A stretch of 64,000 nt of DNA from Fallopia convolvulus (Eukaryota > Streptophyta > Magnoliopsida > Caryophyllales > Polygonaceae). The stretch covers positions 38,640,323 through 38,704,322 of the forward strand of contig OZ024721.1 of the NCBI GenBank assembly GCA_964016875.1. The letters are read 5' to 3'. The notes under the pieces were generated by a model. That model was given only the letters and a program-made list of their open reading frames with translations, did not search any database and had not been told where the DNA came from. Made by a program: the position numbers and the translations under genes. Positions within the stretch are counted from its first letter, which is position 1; each line of letters begins with the position of its first letter. This document shows positions 23,832-34,506 of this stretch, one piece after another.

Positions 23832-24884
23832 TTAACTAGGGTGCCCTCCTGCTGAACCAGATGATGCTCCCGTTGATGTTGAAGCTGTTCTTTTCTTCTT
23901 ATCTTCTTCGTATTCAGGATCATCGCTAGGCAGCTCAAAGCGGCACACAGGACACGAATTTCTGGCTTCCAGCCAAGGTACAATGCAGTCTCCATGGTAA
24001 CCATGCCCACAAGGCAATTCCTTTGCAAATTCTCCAACGGCAACAGCATCTTTACACACAGCGCAAACATAGCTCTGCTCCTCGGATTTGATCTCCACAA
24101 TCTTCAAGGCTGCGATGGCTGATTTCGAGGCTGGTGGAGCTCCTCTTCTCCCTTCTGTTTCCGCCAGGTTCTGTAACAAAGTTTCGTATTCAGCGGCATT
24201 CATGTAGTTTCTCGGATCACTGACATGCCGTTCAGTCACCGGCATCTCAAACCGGAAGTCGATCGAATTGTCTTCCAATCCCATCAAAATCTCCGCCCAG
24301 TCAAGAACTCGGTTCCGCGCCTCGCTCGTGGTAGGGTTGGCGAAATCGTGGAGCCCTAGACGGAGAACGTCACGCCGCCTTCGCCGGACATCCTCTTCTT
24401 CATTCTCGTTCTCCGAATGATCGTCCTCGTTCCCGATCTCAACACTATGCGCTTCCTCCTCATCCTCTTCCTCCTCGCCGAACTCATCATTCCCGTTCCT
24501 CCATCTTTCGAACTCGATTTGGAGAATATCGTCCGCGGAAGGCGGATCCACAGAGTTCTGTGGAGGAGGAACAAGGGGCGTACGCGCCTCCTGAGCGATG
24601 ATGCGTAGAACCTCAAGCAGCTGATTCCCCCACGCTGCCCCGTCCGGGGTCCCAGACGTCGGCCCCAGGGGCGGCGATGGCGAAGACGCGGACAAAGATG
24701 CCGTCGGCACCGTAATCGTCTCGACGAATCCGAACTTGCAATCGCGACAGACGATGTCCGGGCGATCGGCTAGGGTTTCGATGGAGACGCGTTTGTCGCA
24801 GTGGTAGCACCAATATTGTAAGCGGTCGGACGGCTCCGGCGCCGCAGGAATCGGAGTATGCGCTGGAGCGGGGGTTTCGGCCAT
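23832..24884 (-). CDS. RING-H2 E3 ubiquitin ligase, CIP8-like
   Basis: Intronless, 350 codons when started at MAETPAPAHTP (ATG 24884). An in-frame upstream ATG at 25010 would add 42 hydrophobic, UTR-like residues, and is rejected. An N-terminal zinc ribbon YWCYHC...CRDC uses Cys 26, 29, 46 and 49. An acidic, Glu-rich middle (about 137-170) follows. The RING-H2 is CAVC-x14-CGHGYHGDC-x10-CPVC, with ligands Cys274, Cys277, Cys292, His294, His297, Cys300, Cys311 and Cys314. The layout matches the CIP8/RING1-like group, where the zinc ribbon sits at the start and the RING near the C-terminus. The expected role is transfer of ubiquitin from an E2 to substrates, possibly involving COP1 as for CIP8; the substrate is unknown. 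Confidence 0.9.
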   Translation of the reverse strand: MAETPAPAHTPIPAAPEPSDRLQYWCYHCDKRVSIETLADRPDIVCRDCKFGFVETITVPTASLSASSPSPPLGPTSGTPDGAAWGNQLLEVLRIIAQEARTPLVPPPQNSVDPPSADDILQIEFERWRNGNDEFGEEEEDEEEAHSVEIGNEDDHSENENEEEDVRRRRRDVLRLGLHDFANPTTSEARNRVLDWAEILMGLEDNSIDFRFEMPVTERHVSDPRNYMNAAEYETLLQNLAETEGRRGAPPASKSAIAALKIVEIKSEEQSYVCAVCKDAVAVGEFAKELPCGHGYHGDCIVPWLEARNSCPVCRFELPSDDPEYEEDKKKRTASTSTGASSGSAGGHPS

Positions 24885-25152
24885 GGGAAGGGCTGGAGAG
24901 AGACAGAGAAAGGAAAACGGGAAGGAAAGGAAGAAAGGTGTGGGACGAGGAGAGAAAGAGAGGATGCAAAACGCTGTAGGGAAAATAGGAGAGAAAAGGG
25001 GTAGACCCAAACTCGACTGACCCTGGATCCAATCCGGTTGACTTATAAATATTTATATAAAAAAAAGACGATCTCAATGATAATACTATTTTTTTAATAT
25101 TCGTAATAAAATTCATATGTTATTTTTTTTTTTCAAATCTATAATCTATCTA

Positions 25153-26029
25153 TCTATAACTATATATTAAAAGACAACAGAACGATTCTGGCCCCACCTT
25201 ATATTTACAAAATTAATTTTTATTCATAATATTTTAACTTCTTATTGAATTCTTCTTTAAATATTTAAATCTATCTTTAACATCAAACAAACATCTATTT
25301 AGTATAACAATATCTTTTAAAAACTTCCTTATAAAAATATTTAAAATTAAAGATAACAAATTTAAAATATTTTAAAATAAGTATAAATATCTTTTATCTT
25401 TTAGCATGATATCTTTTCATTAATTTATTTATAGATATATAATTATATATATTTTTTTATAATAAAAAATCTATAACTATATATTAAAGTTGTATTTTTT
25501 CGAGCCACCAAAACGATTCAGGCCCCACCTCATATTTAAAAAATTAATTTTATTTCTATTATTATAACTTCTTTCTATTAAATTCTTTTTAACTATTTAA
25601 AATTATCTCTAACATCAAACAAATGTCTATTTAGTATAACAATATCTTTTGAAAGTTTATACAAGTATTTAAAATTAAAGATAAAATAATAAATATAAAT
25701 CTTTAAGCATATATCTTTTGACGAATTTAATTATAGGTATATAGTGATTATCTTTTATAAAAAATAATGATAAATATTTATAATTTTTAAAATTAATAAA
25801 AATAGATAATAAAATATTTAATAGATATATTGAAATATTTGATAATCTCTAAATTTACGTACATTAAAAGTAATAAAATATGAAGAATAATATTTGATTA
25901 AAAAATTATACATTATATGAGAAATAAATTACTTATATTAAAGTTTATATTATTTTTTTATTAATATCATATTTATAATGTCTATAAATATCGAATCGTA
26001 GTCGTACATGGTACGACGGGTAAAACTGG
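25153..26029 (+). mobile_element. Helitron (type 1) with a duplicated 5' end
   Basis: Two 5' termini of the form A|TCTATAACTATATATTAAA occur at 25153 and 25470, each followed by the same GATTC(T/A)GGCCCCACC block. One 3' terminus at 26029 has a 7-bp stem, GTCGTAC-ATG-GTACGAC (26001-26017), then CTGG|T, which fits the CTRR rule. The interior is AT-rich and non-coding. Either one copy lies in the 5' end of another, or a single unit carries two starts; the same double-start layout is seen at 45967-46903. Confidence 0.7.
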
Positions 26030-26443
26030 TATAAGTTAATTTATTTAATTTTAATTAGGTGAATAAGTGAATTAGATAAAAACATATTGAGTATTTAATT
26101 GAATAAAAAAATATTTGATTATTTTATAACTATGTTTTATAAAATATTGTAAAAGACATTACTAATTTTAAAATAATAATATATATTAAAATATTTTTAA
26201 AACTTAAGGGATAATATATAAAATAAAATAAAATGATAATGTCAAAGACATTTCTATCCAAATCAAGAGATAAAACATAAAACTTTTAATTTAAATAATA
26301 AAAAATAATTTAATATAAATTATGAATATGAATTATTTATTAAAAGGTTAAAAAATAATTAATTTAATATCATGTGGAACAAGAATCGTTAAATTCGAAA
26401 TGGGATTGATTTTATATATAAAACAAGAATCGTTTAGTGTCTA
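26030..26443. other. AT-rich spacer
   Basis: About 400 bp of very AT-rich DNA without open frames, recognisable transposon termini or regulatory sites. Confidence 0.5.
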
Positions 26444-26451
26444 GCAAGTAT

Positions 26452-26730
26452 TAGACATGGAACCGGGCCGAGCTGGGCTGGGCCAGAGAAATCGGATCCA
26501 GGACCGGCCCGGTGTTGTATTGGGATGGAGCGGGCCAAGCTTGGCTGGTATAATTAGCCCGCTCCATTTTTATATTTTTTTACATGTAAAATATCCGGGC
26601 CAGGATACAATCCCCGTCCTGAGCCCGACCCATAGCCCGACGGGTTTGGCCCACTGGCTTACAAGGCCGGGCCATTTCGGCCCAGTTTTGGGGGCTTGGC
26701 TGGGCCGGCCTGCTCTAATATCCATCTCTA
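26452..26730. mobile_element. GC-rich hAT-type MITE
   Basis: 279 bp with imperfect terminal inverted repeats: TAGACATGGA at the left, and the reverse complement of TCCATCTCTA (TAGAGATGGA) at the right. It is flanked by GCAAGTAT (26444-26451) and GGAAGTAT (26731-26738), an 8-bp hAT-type TSD with one mismatch. The interior is dense in GGGCC/GGCCC motifs (GGGCCGAGC, CGGGCCAGG), like hAT subterminal repeats, and contrasts sharply with the AT-rich surroundings. Confidence 0.8.
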
Positions 26731-26961
26731 GGAAGTATGATTAAAATATTTTAAAAATCTAATTTATTAAAATTATGTCATCATAATTCTTTTAAGAGGG
26801 ATAATATTTGTTTTATAATATATTAGGATAAACATTAACTTTAGTTTTACCCATGGCTCCTCACTCCTCATTCATGATTCATCAATGTAAAATTTTCGTG
26901 CTAGTTAAAAATCGTCATTTTCTTTTGCCATTTCATAGTTCCCACGGCATATATTAGCGAC

Positions 26962-27371
26962 TGTTGGACCCAGATTTTAGGCAAAGCAGCGTCAGCCCAT
27001 AGTCAGGAAATCTCCAACGCATCTGGAGCTACGGAAAATCTTCGGGATTGGCTAAGTCGGTTGGAGGAAAGAAGGTCCAAGATATGTTTGTTACGAGATA
27101 GATTCTTCTCAATATTTTACTCGTTATAAGATAGAAATAAGCAAAGATTTGTTAGTTAAGGATAAGATCATATCTCTGATTAAGATAGAATATGCCCTAA
27201 GGGGCTATATAAGTCGATGTAATCCTTAAGGGCAGGGGACAATTCATTCGCATAACTTCTTGTGATTTCTACATCAATACAAACACATTCTCGTTGGTGT
27301 TCTTCTCGGTTTACTTGATCAAGGCCCTATCTAGGCCAAAATCCTACCTTTGGTAAATTTTGGCTCAAACA
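26962..27371 (+). mobile_element. Solo LTR, 410 bp
   Basis: The element begins TGTTGGACCC and ends TGGCTCAAACA (TG...CA), and is flanked by perfect 5-bp TSDs GCGAC (26957-26961 and 27372-27376). A TATA box CTATATAAG lies at about 27205-27213, followed by a GC-richer leader-like stretch, so the LTR promoter points to the plus strand. No internal domain remains. Confidence 0.88.
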
Positions 27372-27376
27372 GCGAC

Positions 27377-27800
27377 CACCAAGTGGAGCTCCGTATGACC
27401 AGTTCATACCAAGCAAAGATCATGTTATTATTGTTCTTTGACCTTGGCGATATTCATATACCCTTTTGATACTCCGCAATCTATCATGTAAATTAAAAAA
27501 ATATGAGAATGTACGTGACCTTCCAACTCACAAAAGCCGTTTCTGGTGCACACTCAATTCAGCAGGTCCCCCCAGATAGCGACCACAAACAAAAAGAAAA
27601 TTATTATGTACATACACAAAGATAATTTGGTAATTGTTCTTCACTTAATTATTTCACTTTTGTTCTTGCATTTATAAACGAACACACAGTAAAAGTAAAT
27701 CATCTCAAACAGAAAATAATAATAAAAAAACAAATAAACTTGGGCGTGCAAGTCATTACGCAGAATACATACAAGTCAAGCAAAACACACACAGCACATG
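27377..27800. other. Spacer, mostly 3' flank of the small membrane-protein gene
   Basis: No gene is supported. The A-rich segment at 27660-27760 may include the 3' untranslated region of the minus-strand gene that ends at 27853. Confidence 0.45.
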
Positions 27801-27852
27801 GAAGAAAACGGCGATTGGTTTTCATACGTACAAACCAAAAGAATTGGGTTAA

Positions 27853-28155
27853 TTAATCTTGGTGATGGGGAAGCTGGAACTGGACCTGAGACACCGACGA
27901 TTTGACGGCGACGCCGTGCCAGCAAATCCCTCCTGGGCACATCTCCCCAACATGTTCGCGGGCGTCGGTGTACGTGGCCTTGCGAGAGACATCCCACGTC
28001 AGCGCTGCAATCAGGGCCGCCCCAACCACGGCGGTCGACGCCGCAAGAACAAACGCCCCGGTGAAGCTCCGGCCGGTGACAAGGCCGTACGCCTTCACCG
28101 CCGCAATCACTCCGAGGTATAGCGTTGTTAGATGCGCGGCCTCCGATATCGCCAT
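27853..28155 (-). CDS. Small two-pass membrane protein, plant-specific, function unknown
   Basis: A single-exon frame of 100 codons starts MAISEAAHLTTLYLG. Two hydrophobic helices are visible (about residues 9-28 and 31-55), separated by a short VTGRS turn. A polar segment WDVSRKATYTDAREH follows, then a Cys-containing stretch EMCPGGICWHGVAV (about 71-84) and a short polar tail ending at HHQD. G+C is much higher than in the flanks, and the frame uses G/C at third positions, as expected for a real gene. The layout resembles a family of short uncharacterised plant membrane proteins; I cannot name a function. The upstream region carries a 26-bp sequence repeated 238 bp further away. Confidence 0.75.
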   Translation of the reverse strand: MAISEAAHLTTLYLGVIAAVKAYGLVTGRSFTGAFVLAASTAVVGAALIAALTWDVSRKATYTDAREHVGEMCPGGICWHGVAVKSSVSQVQFQLPHHQD

Positions 28156-28203
28156 GCCGGAGTATGTGGGGGAATTTGGGTAAAGGACGGAGAAAGAGGA
28201 AAG

Positions 28204-28468
28204 GAATTGTCCCTATGCACATAGAATTAAACTCTTTTAATTTCGTTTTTCGTTAACGAACCGAAAGAGTCGTGAGCCATATAAAATACAAATAGTAGTA
28301 CTGTATATTATATATTTTTTTAGCTAGAAGTACTATACTGATGATTTTTATGAGTATAAAAATGTCAATTTTGCCCAAGTAATAAAGGTTATAATTTAAA
28401 ATGTTAAACAATTTTTTTTTTGGTCGAATAAAATGTTAAACAAATTGTCCCTATGCACATAGAATTAA
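28204..28468. repeat. Direct repeat pair in the upstream region of the small membrane-protein gene
   Basis: ATTGTCCCTATGCACATAG plus AATTAAA occurs at about 28205-28230 and again at about 28443-28468. The spacing is about 238 bp. The rest of 28220-28715 is AT-rich with no gene. Confidence 0.7.
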
Positions 28469-28739
28469 AACAGTTTATAAAGAGTACCCACAAGAGATGA
28501 GTAAAGTTGTTAAAAAAAATACACTTCAATTCCTTAACTAGAGATGGTGAGTTTTAAGCTTTGAAATTGAAACAACTTAAATCTTGTGAGAAGCTGATTT
28601 ACCCCCTCAATAATAAAAATTTTATGAGTGAATTTGAAAACTTGCTACATATCTAAATGTCAATAATTTATCTTGAGTTTCATATTCTATGCAATTATGC
28701 AAAAATAGCTACGATCTTGAATGCCTCTTTTTTTTTTTT

Positions 28740-30098
28740 AATAAGAAAAGGAATTTGGGTGATCACTAATCGTCCAAGAGCATCCTGATGGATGAGGGTG
28801 TGCAAACCCGAGTCAACTGCAAGTGGAATAGAGGAGACGCATCGGAACGAGCAAGCGATGTAGTCCACCACCGAATTGCACTCACGGTTGACGTGAGCGA
28901 TACCCCAATCCTGGAAACGAGCCAACAAGCAGTGAATGTCCGAACGAAGCAACTCAATCTCCCACGGGCAGCGCTAGTCACCAAGAACGACCTTGACCAG
29001 CTGCAAATTTTTGCCTTCAATCTGGATCCGGGGAATGCCACGACGAATGGCCTCAAGAAGTCCCTGGCGTAAGGCGATGGTCTCGGAAGTCAGAACGGAT
29101 TGATGACCAATCAATCCTCCGTCGAAATGGATCGGGGAGCCGCAGGAGTCCTTGAGAATGAACCCGTAAGAAGCCACGCCATCCGCATTAACTGCACCAT
29201 CAAAATTCAATTTAGTAAAATCACTTCTGGGTTTTGCCCATTTTGTGGGCTTCCTCTTAGGTCCACCTCGAGCCGTTCCGGAACGTGGGTTATCCGAGGC
29301 CGAGGCTTCCGCGTTTTTCCAATTTTTAATTTGGTTGTGAATAAAGTCGCAAATGTTTGCGGCGTTATTCAAGTTATTGTTGTTATTGTTGTCGAAAACT
29401 CTTTTATTCCTAAAGTGCCATAGGCACCACCAGGTGTTAGCGAGGATTTCCATTTCCTCTTTTGTTAATCGCATCCTTATCTCATCCAGGACAAGGTGTG
29501 GTTTTTTATCCCCATGAGAAATTTGGTTGAGGATTCGGCAGAGTTTGGGATTCACGAATTTGATGGTTTCCTCGGTTAATGGGCACGACAGTAACACATG
29601 GTTAATGTCTTCCTCTAGGCTGTTGCAGGCCTCGCAGCCCGGCGGAACTGGGATGTGGTTGACGCGAGCCTCATCTTAGTTGGCAAGCCATTTCTGGCTA
29701 CTTTCCAAACAAAATTTTTCACTTTGGGGGGGGATGTTAAGTTTGTTGATCCAAGCCAGGTTTATTTTTGGTTCACCTTTAGATTGGTGGATCCATTGCA
29801 TGGTTGAATGGGTTGAGTACCAGCCATTTTTGCTAGGTTGCCAGTATAGTCTGTCCGGGATTTTGTTAATATGATTTATGATTTTGGATATGATTTCAAG
29901 GTCGTCTGGATTAATTACCTTGCTCAATTTCTCAATGTTCCACGAATTATCCTCTCTAAGGTACTCATCCACGGTTTCGTCCCAATTAAAGAGGTTGTCC
30001 GCATCTGTCCTTGGGTTGAGAGGGCCCTTACCGGTCCAGTTGTCTTTCCATACTCGGACGGTTTTTCCATCCCCAATCTGCCAGATAAGTCCTTTCAC
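28740..30098 (-). pseudogene. LINE zf-RVT region and C-terminal RNase H
   Basis: The frame at 30098-29676 reads IGDGKTVRVWKDNW and GWYSTHSTMQWI, the linker before the zinc-binding zf-RVT domain, which itself is seen as CEACNSLEEDINHVLLSCP near 29640-29590. The frame at 29597-28974 then carries RNase H: KLNFDGAV (first Asp), SETIALRQGL (catalytic Glu) and IQIEGKNL. The frame at 28952-28740 holds HVNRECNSVVDYIA, the C-terminal motif. RNase H at this place marks the plant L1 subgroup that has acquired an RNase H domain. Confidence 0.85.
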
Positions 30099-30144
30099 GA
30101 ATAGGTCTTTAAGGCCTATTAGCTTGGACCACTGCCAAGAGGTG

Positions 30145-31544
30145 TTATGTTTTTTTCTTGTAGTTTAGGATGTTTTCCGTTTTAAGATATTTTTCAGTAA
30201 TAATTTTGACCCATAGATTGTCTGGTTCAGCTAGTATTTTCCAGAGCAGTTTCATTTGGAGTGCTTGGTTCATCTCTTTTGCCTTGGCGATCCCCACCCC
30301 ACCATGCGCAGGTGGGCGGCAAATGGAGTTCCAACTAATGAGTTGTTTGTAGTTGTGCTCCTTGTTCCAAAAGAATTTTTTATTGATTTGGTCAAGTTCT
30401 TGTAAGGTAGCTTGGGGTAGCATAAAGGATTGCATAATGTAGTTGGGTTGTGCTGATAGATTTGCTTTAATTAGGGTTTTACGTCCCTCCCGAGATAGAG
30501 TGTTTGCTTTCCATTTTGCAAGTTGGGATCTGGTCCACATAATTAGTGGTTTAAAGGTGTTTTGTGTTACTCTGCCATTGATAATCGGGCATCCTAGGTA
30601 TTTGTCCAACGCAACTGTGTTTGTGATTTGGAGAATCTGTTTGATTTGTTCCTTTGTTGTATTACTTGTATTTTTGGTGACCTGGAAGGCGGATTTGTGG
30701 AAGTTGACCTTCTGGCCAGATACCTGGCAATAATTGTCAACAATTTCTTTGATATTTTTACATGTTGTGGTATTCGCTTTAGCAAAAATGATGATATCAT
30801 CGGCGAAAGCGAGGAATGGGATTTTTGTTCCATTTCTAGTGATTTGGACCCCGATTCCACTTTTGGGGTTAGTTCTTTGCACATGAAGTTGTCTTGCAAG
30901 AATTTCGGATGCGAGAATGAATAGGTAAGGTGATAGGGGGTCACCCTGTCTAAGTCCCCTTCGGGGGAAGAATTGTTCTGTTGGCCCGTTATTGACCAAC
31001 ACAGAGAAAGAGACCGTTTCTACGCATTCTCGGATCCAGCCCAAGAATTTATCATTAAAACCAAATTTATGTAAGACAATTGCTAGGAAGTCTCAACTAA
31101 TTCGGTCATAGGCTTTTTCCATGTCTAGTTTGACAGCAATCCATCCCTCCCAACCTTGTTTTTTCGGAAGGAATGGAAAATCTCGTGCGCGATAAGGTTA
31201 TTATCGTGGATACTTCGGTTCTGGACGAACGCCCCTTGCATCGGATGTATGAGCTTGTTTAATAGGTTTTTAGGCGGTTTGTTAGGATTTTTGATATTAC
31301 TTTGTAAATTGTGTTGCATAAGCTTATGGGCCTATAATAGTTGGTGGAGCTGGGGTTTTTGCATTTTGGTAGTAGGGATATGAATGTGTAGTTTATTTGT
31401 TTTAGGAGTTTTCCGGTGTGGAAGAAACTTTTAACAACCCTTATCACATCCGGACCTACAATGTGCCAGTACTTCTTATAAAATCATCCCGGCATACTGT
31501 CCGGGCCAGGAGATTTATCGTCCCCAATATCGAATAAGGCCTTC
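30145..31544 (-). pseudogene. LINE ORF2 reverse transcriptase domain
   Basis: The frame picks up at ALFDIGDDKSPGPD (about 31543-31490) right after the inserted LTR, giving EIKK-ALFDIGDDKSPGPD when the insertion is ignored. It then shows YRPISLCNTIYK (31447-31259 frame), GAFVQNRSIHDN (31319-31125 frame) and a 299-codon frame (31044-30145) with GLRQGDPLSPYLF and the catalytic FADDII. Frame changes near 31470, 31300 and 31090 make it a pseudogene. Confidence 0.85.
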
Positions 31545-32726
31545 TGATAGCGATCAAAGGACCGTGAAGAATACGCTTGCAAAGAAGGTGTCTAAGAGGC
31601 CAAAACCAAGACCTTTTCCAAGGTCTCGGGCATTCAAGTTCAAGAATAAATTCAAGGAATTGATCTTATTTGTTGAAGATATTCATAAATGGCGTCCAAG
31701 GCCACCAAGGAAGAGGATGAAGTCTTCAAAGTTCGGAAAGTTAAGAAACCCGTTAAATTAAAAACAGTGCTCAGTAAACTGGTCATAACTTGGGCTAGAA
31801 AATTCATCTCAAGTCCGATAAGTACTCGTTGGAAAGATAATTAAAAGTTCTACAATTTTGTAGTTTACATCAAATCCAGAATCCAACAGAAAATGACCGA
31901 AAAATGGGTTTTACTGAGAGCTGTTCAAGTCTTACGGGAATCTTATCTTTAGTTTGAATTTCTATCTTTAATTATTTTATTAAGGACGATTTTTATTTAT
32001 TTATGTTAAGAGGATTTCGACCATAGGCTGATGTTAGTGGTTTATTATTCTCTCTCCTATGTTTTTATTATCTTTTAGATATTTTGAGTTTGTTAGGATA
32101 TTTTCTTAAATAAATAAATCAGCCATGATTTATTTTATTTAAGGAAATCTAGATAGATATAGTTATAGATATTTTATTATATCTTGGGAAGCAAGATAAG
32201 ACATTTTAATCTCCCTACGGCCGGCCATGTAACCTTGCCTTGCTCCCCAAGCCATAGCTTTGTATTCTCTATTTATACTCTTTTTATTCCATTAATAAAA
32301 ATCAGCTTGAGATAAGATAAACCCTAAGAAAGGTTTATCTTGTCTTTGGGCTCCAAAAACTCGAGTCTTTGCTTGTGCTTGTTCGATCAACATCATCATC
32401 ATCAATCGATCTCTCTTCTCTCTTTGTTCGAATCTGATTTGTGGTTTTATTCAATTAGATTGTTCTAGTTGTGATTGTTAAAGATCAAACTAGTTAATCA
32501 ATCGGATTTAGCGTTAGAGCCAATCCGTTTGAACTATCAAGTTGAACTAATCTATCAAATCTGATCAGTTCTCATACAATCCATTCAATTCCGTTTGTTA
32601 CTTGTTGTGCACGATTTCTCACATTGATAAGCAAATTCAGGTTGGATCGAGGTTACCGGCAAGATCGGGACTTGTGTGGGTCATATACGAGGTTTCTGAG
32701 GAGTCATCCGAGGCAATCACGTATCA
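31545..32726 (+). mobile_element. Solo LTR (family X, copy 2) inside the LINE
   Basis: 1182 bp, beginning TGATAGCGATC and ending CACGTATCA, flanked by perfect TSDs CCTTC (31540-31544 and 32727-32731). Excising it together with one TSD rejoins the LINE frame as EIKK-ALFDIG. A TATA-like TATTTATACTC at about 32269-32279 followed by AATAAAAATCAGC suggests plus-strand polarity. It matches the LTR at 902-3132 in inverse orientation. Confidence 0.92.
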
Positions 32727-32731
32727 CCTTC

Positions 32732-34080
32732 TTGATTTCGTTGTTTGATACTGGTTTGGTAAGTTCTAAGTTGTCTTCATCGGTAACTTCTTTTTGGATG
32801 GTTTGTGTCATGTTTTGGAGCTTTCCGTGGTTAATTTCCAATTCCCGGAAACGGTTATGGAAGTCCCGATTAATTTCCTTTCTGATGTTTTCAACACCCG
32901 TAATTTGTGTACCTTCCGATGTACGGATTTCTTTAATGTTAGTTTTGTTCCTTCGCCCGGTGGCAATCCGGTGGAAATATTTTGTGTTTTTATCATTTAG
33001 TCTAAGGTGGGTGTTTTTGGCCCTTTGTTTCCAATAGGAGTTGTGGAAATCAAGGAGGCATGTCCGCTTTCTCAAAAGCCGTTCTTGCTTTTGAAGGAGT
33101 ACTTCGTTGTTGTGTTCTATTATATCCTTCTGGATCTGAACGAGGTTCTCGTTGAGTTTTTTAATTTGTTCGAATATATTGCCAAATGTTTGTTTGTTCC
33201 ATGCTTTTGCTTTTGCTTTTAGAAGTTGTGTTTTTTTCACTAGATTAAACATATGGGATCCTCCAGCGTTGTGTCTCCAAGCTTGTTTGATGACGTTTTG
33301 GAAATTTTTTGTAGATGTCCACATCATTTCAAATTTAAATGGTTGTGCTTTAAATGCAATCCTCGTGGGGAGTTCACATGATATTGGGCAGTGGTCGGAA
33401 GAAGAGAAGGCATGGTTTTTCGTCGCTATGGGCGGGAACCATTGAATGATTTGGTTGGCTACCAGAGTTGGATCCAACTTTTCGAGCGTGGTATTGTCGA
33501 GATTTTTGGATTTTCTCCATGTATATTTATTCCCGATTGTAGGGATGTCGCACATGTCGCATTCATTTTTTAAATTAATAAGCCGCTCGAAACGGGAATG
33601 GGCCAGGTTCGCACCCCCTACTTTTTCGTTTGGGTGTTGGATTTCGTTAAGGTCACCCATAAGTAAACATGGGTGGTTGCAATTTAGTATGAACTCCTTC
33701 AAAGTGTTCCAGAATTGGTCTTTTTCTTGCGGCCTGGGTGGTGCATACGCGAATATTAGGTTTATTTTCCTTTTTGTTTCAAGGTTTTTGTAAAGGAACC
33801 CAACAAAGCGACTGTCTTTGTGGATGGTTTGAATTGTTTCATTTGAGAGGAGTGAGCTCTTCCATAGGACGCAAATACCGCCCGAATATCCGCTCGCAGG
33901 GATAAATTCCACGGAGTCGAACCCCGCCTTTTGCCACCCATTATCGGGTAGTGATTGGGCTTTGGTTTCCATAAGTGCAATGAGATTAATGTGTTCAATG
34001 CGGCAGAACGCGTTGACCTCCGTCCAGAAGGACTTGCGTTTGATGCCCTTGCAGTTCCATGCGCAGACTTTCATAGGCAA
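32732..34080 (-). pseudogene. LINE ORF2 endonuclease domain
   Basis: This is a continuous frame of about 450 codons. It opens with KVCAWNCKGI (first Asn), followed by LMETKA (catalytic Glu), GYSGGICVLWK, LLMGDLNEIQ and SSDHCPIS (catalytic Asp/His), the order of an apurinic-type LINE endonuclease. It continues into a linker and stops being LINE sequence at NNEIKK (about 32732), where the solo LTR begins. The endonuclease frame itself is open, so it degenerated late. Confidence 0.88.
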
Positions 34081-34506
34081 CCGATTACGTATAGCTCCAA
34101 TGATTTTCGGGCGGAGAGGTATAGCTCCAATGATTTTGTTTCTTCATTTTATATAACTTATGGACAATGGGGTATTGATACATAATTTCTAGTATGTGTA
34201 TTTGCATACGGCAGTAACTGTTATACTTTTTGTTTTTGTTCCAATTAATTAGCATTGTGTTTCTACCGAAACCACGTGGGTTAACATTAATTAGGCGAGG
34301 TGTTTCCTCGCAGATTTTTGTAGGGCTTCGTTCCCTTGTTTTTATTTTTATGTCATTACGACTCGGTTTTGGCGAATGCACTTTCGAGATTGCGAGATAA
34401 AAAACATTTGGATTTTCAGGTTTTGATGAATATGATACATCTGTATCAGTGTGGCTTTTGGCCTTTTGTTTTTTGGGTTTTAAACGTTGGCTTTTGGCCT
34501 TTTTCT

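Noticed and set aside
24356..24616. Arg-rich frame overlapping the RING gene
   Set aside because: Out-of-frame shadow of the acidic Glu-rich segment.
24885..25010. N-terminal hydrophobic extension (possible signal peptide) of the RING protein
   Set aside because: It is Phe/Ser/Pro-rich text from a CT-rich 5' UTR; family members start near the MAETP Met, just before the zinc ribbon.
32624..33037. 137-codon plus-strand ORF across the LTR/LINE junction
   Set aside because: It spans the insertion boundary and is antisense to the LINE endonuclease.
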